Source: Bacteroidales bacterium (GTDB lineage Bacteria > Bacteroidota > Bacteroidia > Bacteroidales > Tenuifilaceae). From it: a DNA stretch of 13,696 nucleotides. Below, piece after piece: positions 1 to 5,633 of the stretch. Location: contig WBUV01000038.1 in the NCBI GenBank assembly GCA_008933525.1, positions 1 through 13,696 of the forward strand, given 5' to 3'. Under the pieces are notes generated by a model. That model was not told the DNA's origin, did not search any database, and saw only the letters and a list, made by a program, of their open reading frames with translations. Both the position numbers and the translations under genes were made by a program. Position 1 is the first letter of the stretch, and each line of letters starts with the position of its first letter.

Positions 1-1
1 G

Positions 2-409
2 CGCGTAACGGAGCAGATTGATGCGCTTGAAATAATGGGCGTTAACTCTGCCAGTTATTTGATTTTGCCTAAGATTGTGGCGACCATTCTTTTTAACCCA
101 TTCCTTACCATGCTTAGCATTGTTATAGGAATTATTGGGGGTTGGTCGGTTGGAGTTTTTACAGGGGTAGTAACAACACAATCGTATATTGAAGGTATTA
201 GGTATGCCTTTATTCCCTACTATATTACCTATGCTATTATTAAAACCATTGCATTTGCATTTCTTATCACTACAATTTCTGCCTTTTATGGTTATAGGGT
301 GCAGGGTGGTTCGTTGGAGGTTGGCCAGGCCAGCACTAGAGCAGTTGTTATGAGTAGTGTTTTTGTATTGCTTTTCAACCTTATACTAACCCAATTACTA
401 TTATCATGA
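2..409 (+). CDS. mlaE: MlaE-family lipid ABC transporter permease (5' end missing)
   Basis: This is the C-terminal part (135 residues) of an MlaE/YrbE permease, the membrane subunit of the MCE/Mla transporter that moves phospholipids between the inner and outer membranes. The reading frame is open from base 2; the ATG at 35 is internal, because the residues before it (RVTEQIDALEIMG) are the conserved MlaE element that precedes the last membrane segments. After it come long hydrophobic stretches (LPKIVATILFNPFL..., YAFIPYYITYAIIKTIAFAF, VFVLLFNLILTQLLL), which fit the C-terminal half of a protein of about 245-260 residues. The stop overlaps the next start as ATGA (406-409), so it is translationally coupled to the ATPase. 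No mlaD (MCE) gene follows; it must lie upstream or elsewhere. Family assignment is firm; the lipid substrate is inferred from the family. Confidence 0.9.
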   Translation, partial: RVTEQIDALEIMGVNSASYLILPKIVATILFNPFLTMLSIVIGIIGGWSVGVFTGVVTTQSYIEGIRYAFIPYYITYAIIKTIAFAFLITTISAFYGYRVQGGSLEVGQASTRAVVMSSVFVLLFNLILTQLLLS

Positions 410-1155
410 TAACGCTTAACCATGTTAGCAAGTCTTTTGAAGGTCGCGAGGTTTTAAGCGATATCAGTGCAGTTTTTGAGAAGGGTAAAACCAACCTTAT
501 TATTGGTCAGAGTGGTTCAGGAAAAACCGTACTGTTAAAGAGTATTGTTGGGTTGCATGATATTGATGAAGGGGAAATCTATTTCAACAATATACTTTTC
601 AACAAACTCAACTTCAGCGGAAAAAAGGAAATCCGTAAAAAAATGGGTATGCTTTTCCAGGGCTCGGCCTTATTCGACTCATCCACGGTTGAGGAAAACG
701 TGATGTTCCCTCTTGATATGTTTACCGATATGACGAAGGAGGAAAAGCTCGATAGGGTAAACTTCTGCTTAAATAGGGTTAATATTATCAACTCAAATCA
801 TCTTTTTCCAGCGGAAATTAGTGGTGGCATGAAGAAGCGCGTTGCCATTGCCCGTGCCATTGACCTAAACCCTGAGTTTTTATTCTGCGATGAACCTAAC
901 TCTGGGCTAGACCCAAGAACCTCGGTAGTGATTGATGAACTAATTAAGGAAATTACTGTTGAGTACAATATCACCACAATTGTGAATACTCACGATATGA
1001 ATTCCGTAATGAGCATGGGCGATAAGGTAATATACATTTACGAGGGTAAAAAGTGGTGGGAAGGAACCAGCGCAGAGATTCTCGATAGCGATAATAAAGA
1101 ACTTAACGAGTTTGTTTTTTCGTCGGAGTTAACCAAAAAGATTAAAGGGCTTTAA
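406..1155 (+). CDS. mlaF: MlaF-family ABC transporter ATP-binding protein
   Basis: ATPase subunit that should power the MlaE permease encoded just upstream. All nucleotide-binding motifs are intact in the 249 residues: Walker A GQSGSGKT (34-41), Q-loop with Q85, signature ISGGMKKR (138-145), Walker B FLFCDEP (158-164) and the switch histidine H196. The residue after DEP is N165, where many ABC ATPases carry T (DEPNSGLD). Length is normal for the family. The start is fixed by the ATGA overlap with mlaE. The gene ends only four bases before the stop codon of the convergent regulator, so no hairpin terminator fits between them. The cytoplasmic ATPase role is well supported; assignment to Mla rather than another MCE-type importer rests on the MlaE neighbour. 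Confidence 0.93.
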   Translation: MITLNHVSKSFEGREVLSDISAVFEKGKTNLIIGQSGSGKTVLLKSIVGLHDIDEGEIYFNNILFNKLNFSGKKEIRKKMGMLFQGSALFDSSTVEENVMFPLDMFTDMTKEEKLDRVNFCLNRVNIINSNHLFPAEISGGMKKRVAIARAIDLNPEFLFCDEPNSGLDPRTSVVIDELIKEITVEYNITTIVNTHDMNSVMSMGDKVIYIYEGKKWWEGTSAEILDSDNKELNEFVFSSELTKKIKGL

Positions 1156-1159
1156 TAGG

Positions 1160-1858
1160 CTATCCGTGAACTTTTATCCACTTTAACTTTTCGGGGTCCA
1201 AAATATCGATCGTAGTTCCCTCTATCCTAATAATGTTGTCTCTACGGAGTTCTGAAAGAATTCGGACAACATTCTCAACGCGCATATCGATAAGTTCCGC
1301 AATTTCTTTTCTGGAGATAGGGAGGTTGAATTTGGTTGCTCCATAAACCTCGTTGGCAAAATAGCAAATTATAAAGGCAACCCTGCCACGGAGCTGTCGT
1401 AAATCCAAATCGAGACGTGTGTTGATTAAAATATCCGAGACGTGCGATATTTTTTCCAGTAAACTTTGCGCAAAAACACCATTGCCTCTAATTAAATCCA
1501 TAACCATGCTGTAATCTACGCTACAATACTCAGAGTCTTCAATGGCAATTATGGAGTATTGATATATTTTGGAGGAAAAAAGACTTAGCAAGCCAACAAA
1601 ATCGTTGGGTGTAGCAATACCTACAATTTGTTCTCTACCATCGGTAGTGTTGCGAACCAACTTCGCCAAACCAACTCGTAAGAAAATAAATGCTTTAATC
1701 TCCTCACCTTGCTTGCATATAGTGGCACCTTTTTTAACGGCGTTGAATGTTTTTCCACTGGTTAGCATTTCGAGTTGTCCCGCATTGAGCGAAGCAAAAA
1801 CCGCCGACCTAAAGCCGCAATCAGCACATTTGGAACTGGGACAAGCATCTCCTATCAT
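1160..1858 (-). CDS. Crp/Fnr-family transcription regulator with FNR-like cysteines
   Basis: A 232-residue regulator with an N-terminal cyclic-nucleotide-binding-type beta barrel (about 20-120), a dimer helix (about 125-160) and a C-terminal helix-turn-helix (about 181-206). The N-terminus carries C6, C11 and C14, and C112 in AIEDSEYCSV aligns by eye with the essential Cys122 of E. coli FNR, so a [4Fe-4S] oxygen or NO sensor is plausible. C11 and C14 match FNR Cys20 and Cys23, but the position of Cys29 is V20; C6 might substitute. The recognition helix reads VENVVR (194-199), keeping the V, E and R of FNR (VETISR) but with V198 for the FNR serine. It is divergent from the sulfur cassette, and a perfect FNR box starts 12 bases before its ATG, which suggests autoregulation. 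AGGTAG about six bases before the ATG may act as ribosome binding site. The effector is inferred. Confidence 0.88.
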   Translation of the reverse strand: MIGDACPSSKCADCGFRSAVFASLNAGQLEMLTSGKTFNAVKKGATICKQGEEIKAFIFLRVGLAKLVRNTTDGREQIVGIATPNDFVGLLSLFSSKIYQYSIIAIEDSEYCSVDYSMVMDLIRGNGVFAQSLLEKISHVSDILINTRLDLDLRQLRGRVAFIICYFANEVYGATKFNLPISRKEIAELIDMRVENVVRILSELRRDNIIRIEGTTIDILDPEKLKWIKVHG

Positions 1859-1869
1859 ATCTACCTATT

Positions 1870-1883
1870 TTGATATATATCAA
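1870..1883. promoter_or_regulatory. Perfect FNR-type operator palindrome
   Basis: TTGATATATATCAA is a perfect 14-base palindrome identical to the FNR consensus TTGAT-N4-ATCAA. It lies between the divergent Crp/Fnr regulator (ATG at 1858) and the sulfur cassette (ATG at 1979). A further TTGAT half-site follows at 1886-1890. It sits in the leader of the regulator, where binding should repress, and 96 bases upstream of the flavoprotein start, a distance compatible with activation. Possible cassette -10 elements are TATAAA at 1904-1909 or GATATTTG at 1934-1941, the latter one base off TAnnTTTG; neither has a good upstream element. Binding by the adjacent regulator is inferred from the match and from position. 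Confidence 0.78.
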
Positions 1884-1978
1884 CCTTGATTTTTAACAAG
1901 CACTATAAAACTACAACATTTAACTATAAAACAGATATTTGAGAAAATAAATATTAGTAAAAACTAAAACCAAATATA

Positions 1979-3208
1979 ATGAAAAGAATTGTAATTCTTG
2001 GTGCTGGTACGGGAGGTACAATAATGGCCAATAAACTCCGTAAGGCTTTAGAGCGCGATGAGTGGGAAATAACCATTGTGGATAAAGAACCCAACCATTA
2101 CTATCAGCCTGGTTTTCTGTTTATTCCTTTTGGGATTTACGGCAAAAACGATGTGGTTAAATCCAAGGCTGGCTTTATTCCTGCTGGGGTAAAATTTATT
2201 ATTAATGAGATTGATAGGGTTGAACCCGATAGCAGTAAGGTTTACCTGACAAATGGTCAAACTCTTAGCTATGATTTCTTGATTGTGGCATCGGGTACGC
2301 ATATAAAGCCTTCAGAAACCCCTGGACTACAAGGAAGAGAGTGGCGAAAAAGTATTTTCGACTTTTATACTCACGATGGTGCTATTGCTCTTCATAATTT
2401 CCTAAAAACCTGGGAGGGTGGTAATATGGTTATCAACATTGCTGAGTTGCCATTTAAGTGCCCAGTTGCTCCGCTAGAGTTTGCTTTCCTTGCCGATGAG
2501 TTCTTTGTGAAAAAAGGAATTCGCGACAAGGTAAATATTATTTACTCAACACCTTTGTCTGGCGCATTTACAAAGCCTAAAGCCACCAAAATGCTTGGCG
2601 AGCTATTGAAGGAAAAGAATATTCAGATTGTTCCTGATTTCTATCTTGAGAGAGTTGACGATGAAAACAAGAACCTCGTTTCGTACGATGGACGTGAGTT
2701 GCCATTCGACCTACTAACAATTGTTCCTGTAAATATGGGAGCCGATTTTATTGCTCGTAGCGGAATGGGCGACGATTTAAACTATGTTGCCACCAACAAG
2801 CACACATTACGCTCCGATAACTGGGAGAATATTTTTGTTCTTGGCGATGCAAGCAATATTCCAACTTCTAAGGCAGGCTCGGTTGTACACTTCGCATCTG
2901 AAATCCTTTTTGAGAATATCATGTCGGCAATTGAGGGTCGTCCGCTACTGGCAAAGTTCGATGGACATTCCAATTGTTATATAGAAACTGGGTTTGGAAA
3001 AGGTTCGCTAATCGACTTTAACTACGAAACAGAGCCACTTCCCGGAACATACCCACTGCCAGGCATGGGGCCTTTTGGACTGCTTAAGAATACTCGAATA
3101 AACCACTACGGCAAAGTGATGTTCCGTTGGATATATTGGCATTTACTCCTAAAAGGCAAGGAGTTACCGTTGGAATCGCAAATGACAATGGCAGGTAAAG
3201 AACTTTAA
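1979..3208 (+). CDS. Sulfide:quinone oxidoreductase-like flavoprotein
   Basis: A 409-residue FAD enzyme of the sulfide:quinone oxidoreductase (SQR) group, expected to oxidise sulfide or a persulfide at the inner membrane and pass electrons to quinone. Visible features are the FAD Rossmann motif GAGTGG (8-13) with acidic D35, the second FAD motif VLGDASNIPTSKAGS (287-301) and a hydrophobic, aromatic C-terminus (about 360-390) suited to membrane contact. C161 (FKCPVAPLEFA) and C333 (HSNCYIE) match the two redox cysteines that carry the sulfur chain in SQRs. The third SQR cysteine, linked to FAD in Aquifex SQR, is replaced: SIC of that enzyme aligns with SIF (F127). It is the first gene of a four-gene same-strand run, 12 bases from the next gene, and its promoter region holds the FNR box. 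The family is secure. The true substrate (sulfide, persulfide or another low-potential donor) is not proven by sequence. Confidence 0.85.
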   Translation: MKRIVILGAGTGGTIMANKLRKALERDEWEITIVDKEPNHYYQPGFLFIPFGIYGKNDVVKSKAGFIPAGVKFIINEIDRVEPDSSKVYLTNGQTLSYDFLIVASGTHIKPSETPGLQGREWRKSIFDFYTHDGAIALHNFLKTWEGGNMVINIAELPFKCPVAPLEFAFLADEFFVKKGIRDKVNIIYSTPLSGAFTKPKATKMLGELLKEKNIQIVPDFYLERVDDENKNLVSYDGRELPFDLLTIVPVNMGADFIARSGMGDDLNYVATNKHTLRSDNWENIFVLGDASNIPTSKAGSVVHFASEILFENIMSAIEGRPLLAKFDGHSNCYIETGFGKGSLIDFNYETEPLPGTYPLPGMGPFGLLKNTRINHYGKVMFRWIYWHLLLKGKELPLESQMTMAGKEL

Positions 3209-3220
3209 AACAACGTTGTT

Positions 3221-3886
3221 ATGGCAGACAGTAACATACAGCTACAGATTGATGAGTTAAATCGGAAAATGGATTTAATTCTGGAGATGCTTGCCAAGCA
3301 GCAGGAGCGTGCCGAAGTTGTGGAGGATTTGGTTGAAGACCTTGCAATTGTTGGTAAAGACGCATTCCAAACTGCGGTGGATGAGTTGACGGTACAAAAC
3401 ATAAAAGTTGATGGCGAGGATATAAAGTACCTCATCTTTAAAATACTCCGGAATGTTAAAACTTTCGGGGAGTTGATGGATATGATGGAAAGTCTCATGG
3501 ATTTCCTCAACGATATTGGCCCAGTTGTTCACGATGCAGGTATTGCATTTACCAAGACATTGGGAACACTGGAAGAGAAAGGTTACTTCTCGTACTTTAA
3601 GCAGTTAGGATTACTTGCTGCAGAATTTAAGGAATCGGTAACAGAGGACGATATTGTTAGGTTACGCCAGAATATGCCTGCAATTGCAAGTATTATTAGG
3701 AATGTAACTCAACCTCAAACGCTGAATGCGATGAGCGACCTAACAGCAATGCTCTCCACTATGCAAATGGATGAGAAAATTGATAATAAATCGCTATTCA
3801 AACTAGCCCGCGAAATGAACAAGCCAGAAGTTCGTAGAACTCTGTCGTTCACGCTTCGTGTATTAGCAGAACTAGGTAAGAAGTAA
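3221..3886 (+). CDS. DUF1641 protein of the sulfur cassette
   Basis: A 221-residue soluble, mostly helical protein matching the DUF1641 family by the segment SLMDFLNDIGPVVHDAGIAF (91-110) and the following LGTLEEKGYF. The first 45 residues form an acidic amphipathic helix likely to be a coiled coil (QIDELNRKMDLILEMLAKQQ). There are no cysteines, no signal peptide, no membrane segment and no catalytic motif, so a scaffold or adaptor role is more likely than an enzyme. DUF1641 proteins are known as neighbours of SQR-like flavoproteins and of formate dehydrogenase genes (yrhD of Bacillus). Here it lies 12 bases after the flavoprotein and 29 bases before the DsrC-like gene, so it is almost certainly co-transcribed. 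Its function is unknown; I infer that it helps assemble or dock the flavoprotein. Confidence 0.85.
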   Translation: MADSNIQLQIDELNRKMDLILEMLAKQQERAEVVEDLVEDLAIVGKDAFQTAVDELTVQNIKVDGEDIKYLIFKILRNVKTFGELMDMMESLMDFLNDIGPVVHDAGIAFTKTLGTLEEKGYFSYFKQLGLLAAEFKESVTEDDIVRLRQNMPAIASIIRNVTQPQTLNAMSDLTAMLSTMQMDEKIDNKSLFKLAREMNKPEVRRTLSFTLRVLAELGKK

Positions 3887-3915
3887 TAATGTTGAATCAA
3901 TAAAAATAAAAAACT

Positions 3916-4227
3916 ATGGCAGAGAAAATTTATGCAGGAAAATCGGTTAGCGTTACCGATGATGGTTATTTAACCGATGCAAGTCAATGGACTAAAGAAA
4001 TTGCAGCAGAAATTGCAAAGGAAGAAGGTATTGATATTACCGATAAGCACTATGCGGTGATTGATTTTATTCGCGAAAAAACCTTAAAGGGCGAGGCATT
4101 GACAATTCGCTCCATTGGTAAGTCGGGTGTGGTTGATACCAAAGGTTTTTACGATTTATTCCCTGGTGCACCACTTAAGAAAGCCAGTAGAATTGCAGGA
4201 ATAGCAAAGCCTTCGAGCTGTGTTTAA
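3916..4227 (+). CDS. DsrC/TusE-family sulfur carrier with a single C-terminal cysteine
   Basis: A 103-residue DsrC/TusE/DsvC-family protein. The middle matches the family (GIDITDKHYAVIDFIRE, 38-54; GFYDLFPGAP, 77-86), and the flexible C-terminal arm ends RIAGIAKPSSCV with the penultimate cysteine C102 (CysA), the residue that carries persulfide in TusE and trisulfide in DsrC. The second DsrC cysteine (CysB), normally 11 residues earlier, is S91. A protein with CysA only belongs to the TusE-like or sulfur-trafficking type rather than to true DsrC of dissimilatory sulfite reductase. It lies between DUF1641 and the DsrE2-like gene, matching the DsrE-to-DsrC/TusE sulfur relay known from sulfur oxidisers and from tRNA thiolation. 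The leader is A-rich with no Shine-Dalgarno sequence. The family is certain; the acceptor of its sulfur is unknown. Confidence 0.9.
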   Translation: MAEKIYAGKSVSVTDDGYLTDASQWTKEIAAEIAKEEGIDITDKHYAVIDFIREKTLKGEALTIRSIGKSGVVDTKGFYDLFPGAPLKKASRIAGIAKPSSCV

Positions 4228-4271
4228 TCACATTATCAAATAAACATTGACAATCAGTAAAAAGTAAAGAT

Positions 4272-4775
4272 ATGGCAAATACAATTGACCACCCCGTAAA
4301 AAAGGTGATGATAATTTGCGCCAAAGCAAGCATAGAGGATGTGTATGCTGCCTTAGTGATGGCAAATGGTGCTGTAATGGAAGGTATTGAGGCGAAGGTG
4401 TTTTTTACATTCTTTGGACTTGATGCAATTACTAAAAAACAAATGAAGAAGCTTCATACAGGAACTGTTGGTAATCCTGGTATGAGAATGCCCGGAGGAC
4501 TGCCTTTCCCAACAATTCTAGGTATGCTTCCAGGTGTTGAGGCTGGCGTATCGGCTATGATGAAAAGCCAAATGGAGAAGTTAGATATTCCTCCGGTTGA
4601 TGAGTTCCTTGAGCTGATTACTGCTGGTGGTGGTGAAATTTATGCCTGCAAATTAGCCGTTGAAATGTTTAAACTGAAGAAGGAAGACTTTAGCGAGCAC
4701 GTTAAGGATATTATAACCATTGGTCAATTCTATGAGTTGGCTGCTGGTGAGGGAACTCAAATTATTTTCACCTAG
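4272..4775 (+). CDS. DsrE2-like DsrE/DsrF/DrsH-family protein
   Basis: A 167-residue protein of the DsrE superfamily, DsrE2-like subgroup, which carries sulfane sulfur between rhodanese, TusA and DsrC/TusE partners. The N-terminal Rossmann-like strand reads KKVMIICAKASIEDVYAAL (10-28), followed by VFFTFFGLDAI (43-53). The central glycine- and proline-rich hydrophobic stretch (PGGLPFPTILGMLPGVEAG, 74-92) is typical of DsrE2 and may touch the membrane. Candidate sulfur-binding cysteines are C16 and C126 (IYACKLAVEMFKLKKED), the second in the usual DsrE2 position. It is the last gene of the cassette, 44 bases after the DsrC-like gene, and is followed by a REP-like hairpin. Delivery of sulfur to or from C102 of the DsrC-like protein is inferred from family and gene order. 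Confidence 0.87.
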   Translation: MANTIDHPVKKVMIICAKASIEDVYAALVMANGAVMEGIEAKVFFTFFGLDAITKKQMKKLHTGTVGNPGMRMPGGLPFPTILGMLPGVEAGVSAMMKSQMEKLDIPPVDEFLELITAGGGEIYACKLAVEMFKLKKEDFSEHVKDIITIGQFYELAAGEGTQIIFT

Positions 4776-4793
4776 TACTTAATTTGATAAAAC

Positions 4794-4854
4794 TGTCATT
4801 TTGAGCGAAGCGAAAAATCTTTAAGCCAGATTTCTCACTTCGTTCTAAATGGCA
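4794..4854. repeat. REP-like imperfect palindrome between convergent genes
   Basis: Two 27-base arms (4794-4820 and 4828-4854) face each other across a 7-base loop. The left arm starts TGTCATTTTGAGCGAAGCGA. By my alignment 22 of 27 positions pair canonically, two more form G-T wobbles and three are mismatched. The sequence matches the dispersed intergenic palindrome with GAGCGAAGCGA and AGATTTCTC cores often seen in Bacteroidota genomes. It sits between the stop of the DsrE2-like gene and the stop of the convergent NifX-like gene, so it may act as a bidirectional terminator or mRNA-end stabiliser. The right arm ends eight bases from the convergent stop codon. Confidence 0.75.
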
Positions 4855-4861
4855 AATTCAT

Positions 4862-5236
4862 TTAATGATTGCAAACGTGTCCATCGGAGCTATGCCCGTG
4901 ATGATGGGAGCACGATGTACCAGAATCGGAAAGGTTACCGGCCAAATACTGGTTAACAAGCTCATCAACGTTTCCGTTGCAGCCTCTTATAACGTTAATG
5001 CCATGCATACCTAATACGTTCTGTGCGCCTGCGCCCATGTTGCCAGCAAGCATAGTAGTGACGTTCATCTCTCTTAGAACAGATGCTATGTTCGATTTGC
5101 ATCCACAGCCCTGAGGCGATTCAAGAATCTCTTTTTTCTCCACTTTGCCGCCATTAATACTATACACAGTATAGTACTCGCAATGACCAAAATGTTCATC
5201 AACAAAATTGTTGCGTGTTGGAACTGCTATTTTCAT
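4862..5236 (-). CDS. NifX/NifB-like (dinitrogenase FeMo-cofactor domain) small protein
   Basis: A 124-residue protein of the dinitrogenase iron-molybdenum cofactor biosynthesis fold (COG1433-type; stand-alone relatives of NifX and the NifB C-terminus). Conserved features are MKIAVPTRNNFVDEHFGHCE at the start with the HFGHC motif (15-19), PQGCGCK (41-47), the loop AGNMGAGAQ (64-72) and IRGCNGNV (83-90). The tail from 109 on is rich in histidine and cysteine (C109, H111-H113, H115, H120, C122, H124) and is a likely metal-binding extension. No nif genes are nearby, so a nitrogenase role is not supported; handling of an iron-sulfur or molybdenum species is more likely. The start overlaps the DUF134 stop as ATGA and has a good ribosome binding site, GGAGG, seven bases before it. 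The biochemical function is unknown. Confidence 0.88.
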   Translation of the reverse strand: MKIAVPTRNNFVDEHFGHCEYYTVYSINGGKVEKKEILESPQGCGCKSNIASVLREMNVTTMLAGNMGAGAQNVLGMHGINVIRGCNGNVDELVNQYLAGNLSDSGTSCSHHHGHSSDGHVCNH

Positions 5237-5592
5237 TGTTTATCCTCCATGTTTTTGATTAAACTATTATTTGATATCTCGGTATTACTCCTTTCAGGAC
5301 AATTCTCGGTATTTGTTGACGAGTTTATTTTTATTGCTTTGCCTGTAATTAATGCAGTAGCAACTTTACCTCTGGCCGATTCCACTATGCGTCCGAATGT
5401 TTGACGCGATATGCCCATTTGCTTTGCCGCATCCTCGTGGTATAAACCTTCGGCATCGGCTAGGCGAATAGCTTCAAGTTCATCTATCTCTAAAACAACT
5501 TCGTCCAACAATTTTAATGGAATTCCGGTAGGCTTATAGTAAGTAACACCAGGAGTAAAACAGGTTTTTCTATGGCATTTATTTCTGGGCAT
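5233..5592 (-). CDS. DUF134 predicted DNA-binding regulator
   Basis: A 119-residue DUF134 (COG1342-type) protein with the typical start MPRNKCHRKTCFTPGVTYYK and a sigma-70 region 4-like helix-turn-helix (about 49-79: GLYHEDAAKQMGISRQTFGR). C6 and C11, with C98 further on, could bind metal or sense redox state. The frame stays open to an ATG at 5625, but I chose 5592. Family members begin MPR, and a near-ideal promoter (5613-5642) places transcription start near 5605-5608, downstream of the 5625 codon. The gene overlaps the NifX-like gene by four bases. DUF134 genes commonly pair with such FeMo-cofactor-domain genes, so it probably regulates this two-gene operon. Two copies of an operator-like element flank the promoter. 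The C-terminal 30 residues are polar and probably disordered. Confidence 0.87.
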   Translation of the reverse strand: MPRNKCHRKTCFTPGVTYYKPTGIPLKLLDEVVLEIDELEAIRLADAEGLYHEDAAKQMGISRQTFGRIVESARGKVATALITGKAIKINSSTNTENCPERSNTEISNNSLIKNMEDKQ

Positions 5593-5633
5593 ATGCTCAA
5601 TTTGTTTTGATACAAATGTAAGCATATGCTCAA
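5585..5633. promoter_or_regulatory. Twin GCATATGCTCAA operator-like elements
   Basis: The 12-base element GCATATGCTCAA occurs twice, at 5589-5600 and 5622-5633, exactly 33 bases apart (about three helical turns). Each is the right side of an imperfect 16-base palindrome around GCATATGC (5585-5600 and 5618-5633; the full form would be TTGAGCATATGCTCAA). One copy overlaps the DUF134 start codon; the other fills the spacer between the -33 and -7 promoter elements. This fits an autorepressor binding two sites on one face of the helix. DUF134 itself is the obvious candidate binder, by inference. Confidence 0.65.

Noticed and set aside
1569..1889. Plus-strand open frame of 106 codons opposite the Crp/Fnr gene.
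   Set aside because: Antisense to a clear regulator gene, no family resemblance, and it runs over the FNR box.
1971..1978. CAAATATA, a minus-strand TATATTTG match to the -7 element that could drive the Crp/Fnr gene.
   Set aside because: There is no TTG at the right distance; the element abuts the flavoprotein start, and it would create a leader of about 105 bases. Probably chance in AT-rich DNA.
3916..4227. Assignment as a true DsrC of dissimilatory sulfite reductase.
   Set aside because: The second essential cysteine (CysB) is serine 91, and no dsrAB or other dsr reductase genes are present in the window.
4862..5592. Assignment of the NifX-like/DUF134 pair to nitrogen fixation.
   Set aside because: Stand-alone FeMo-cofactor-domain proteins are common in non-diazotrophs and often sit beside DUF134; no nif structural or assembly genes are visible.
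5593..5625. Upstream ATG giving the DUF134 protein 11 more residues (MLTFVSKQIEH).
   Set aside because: Family members start at MPR, and the predicted transcription start lies downstream of this codon.
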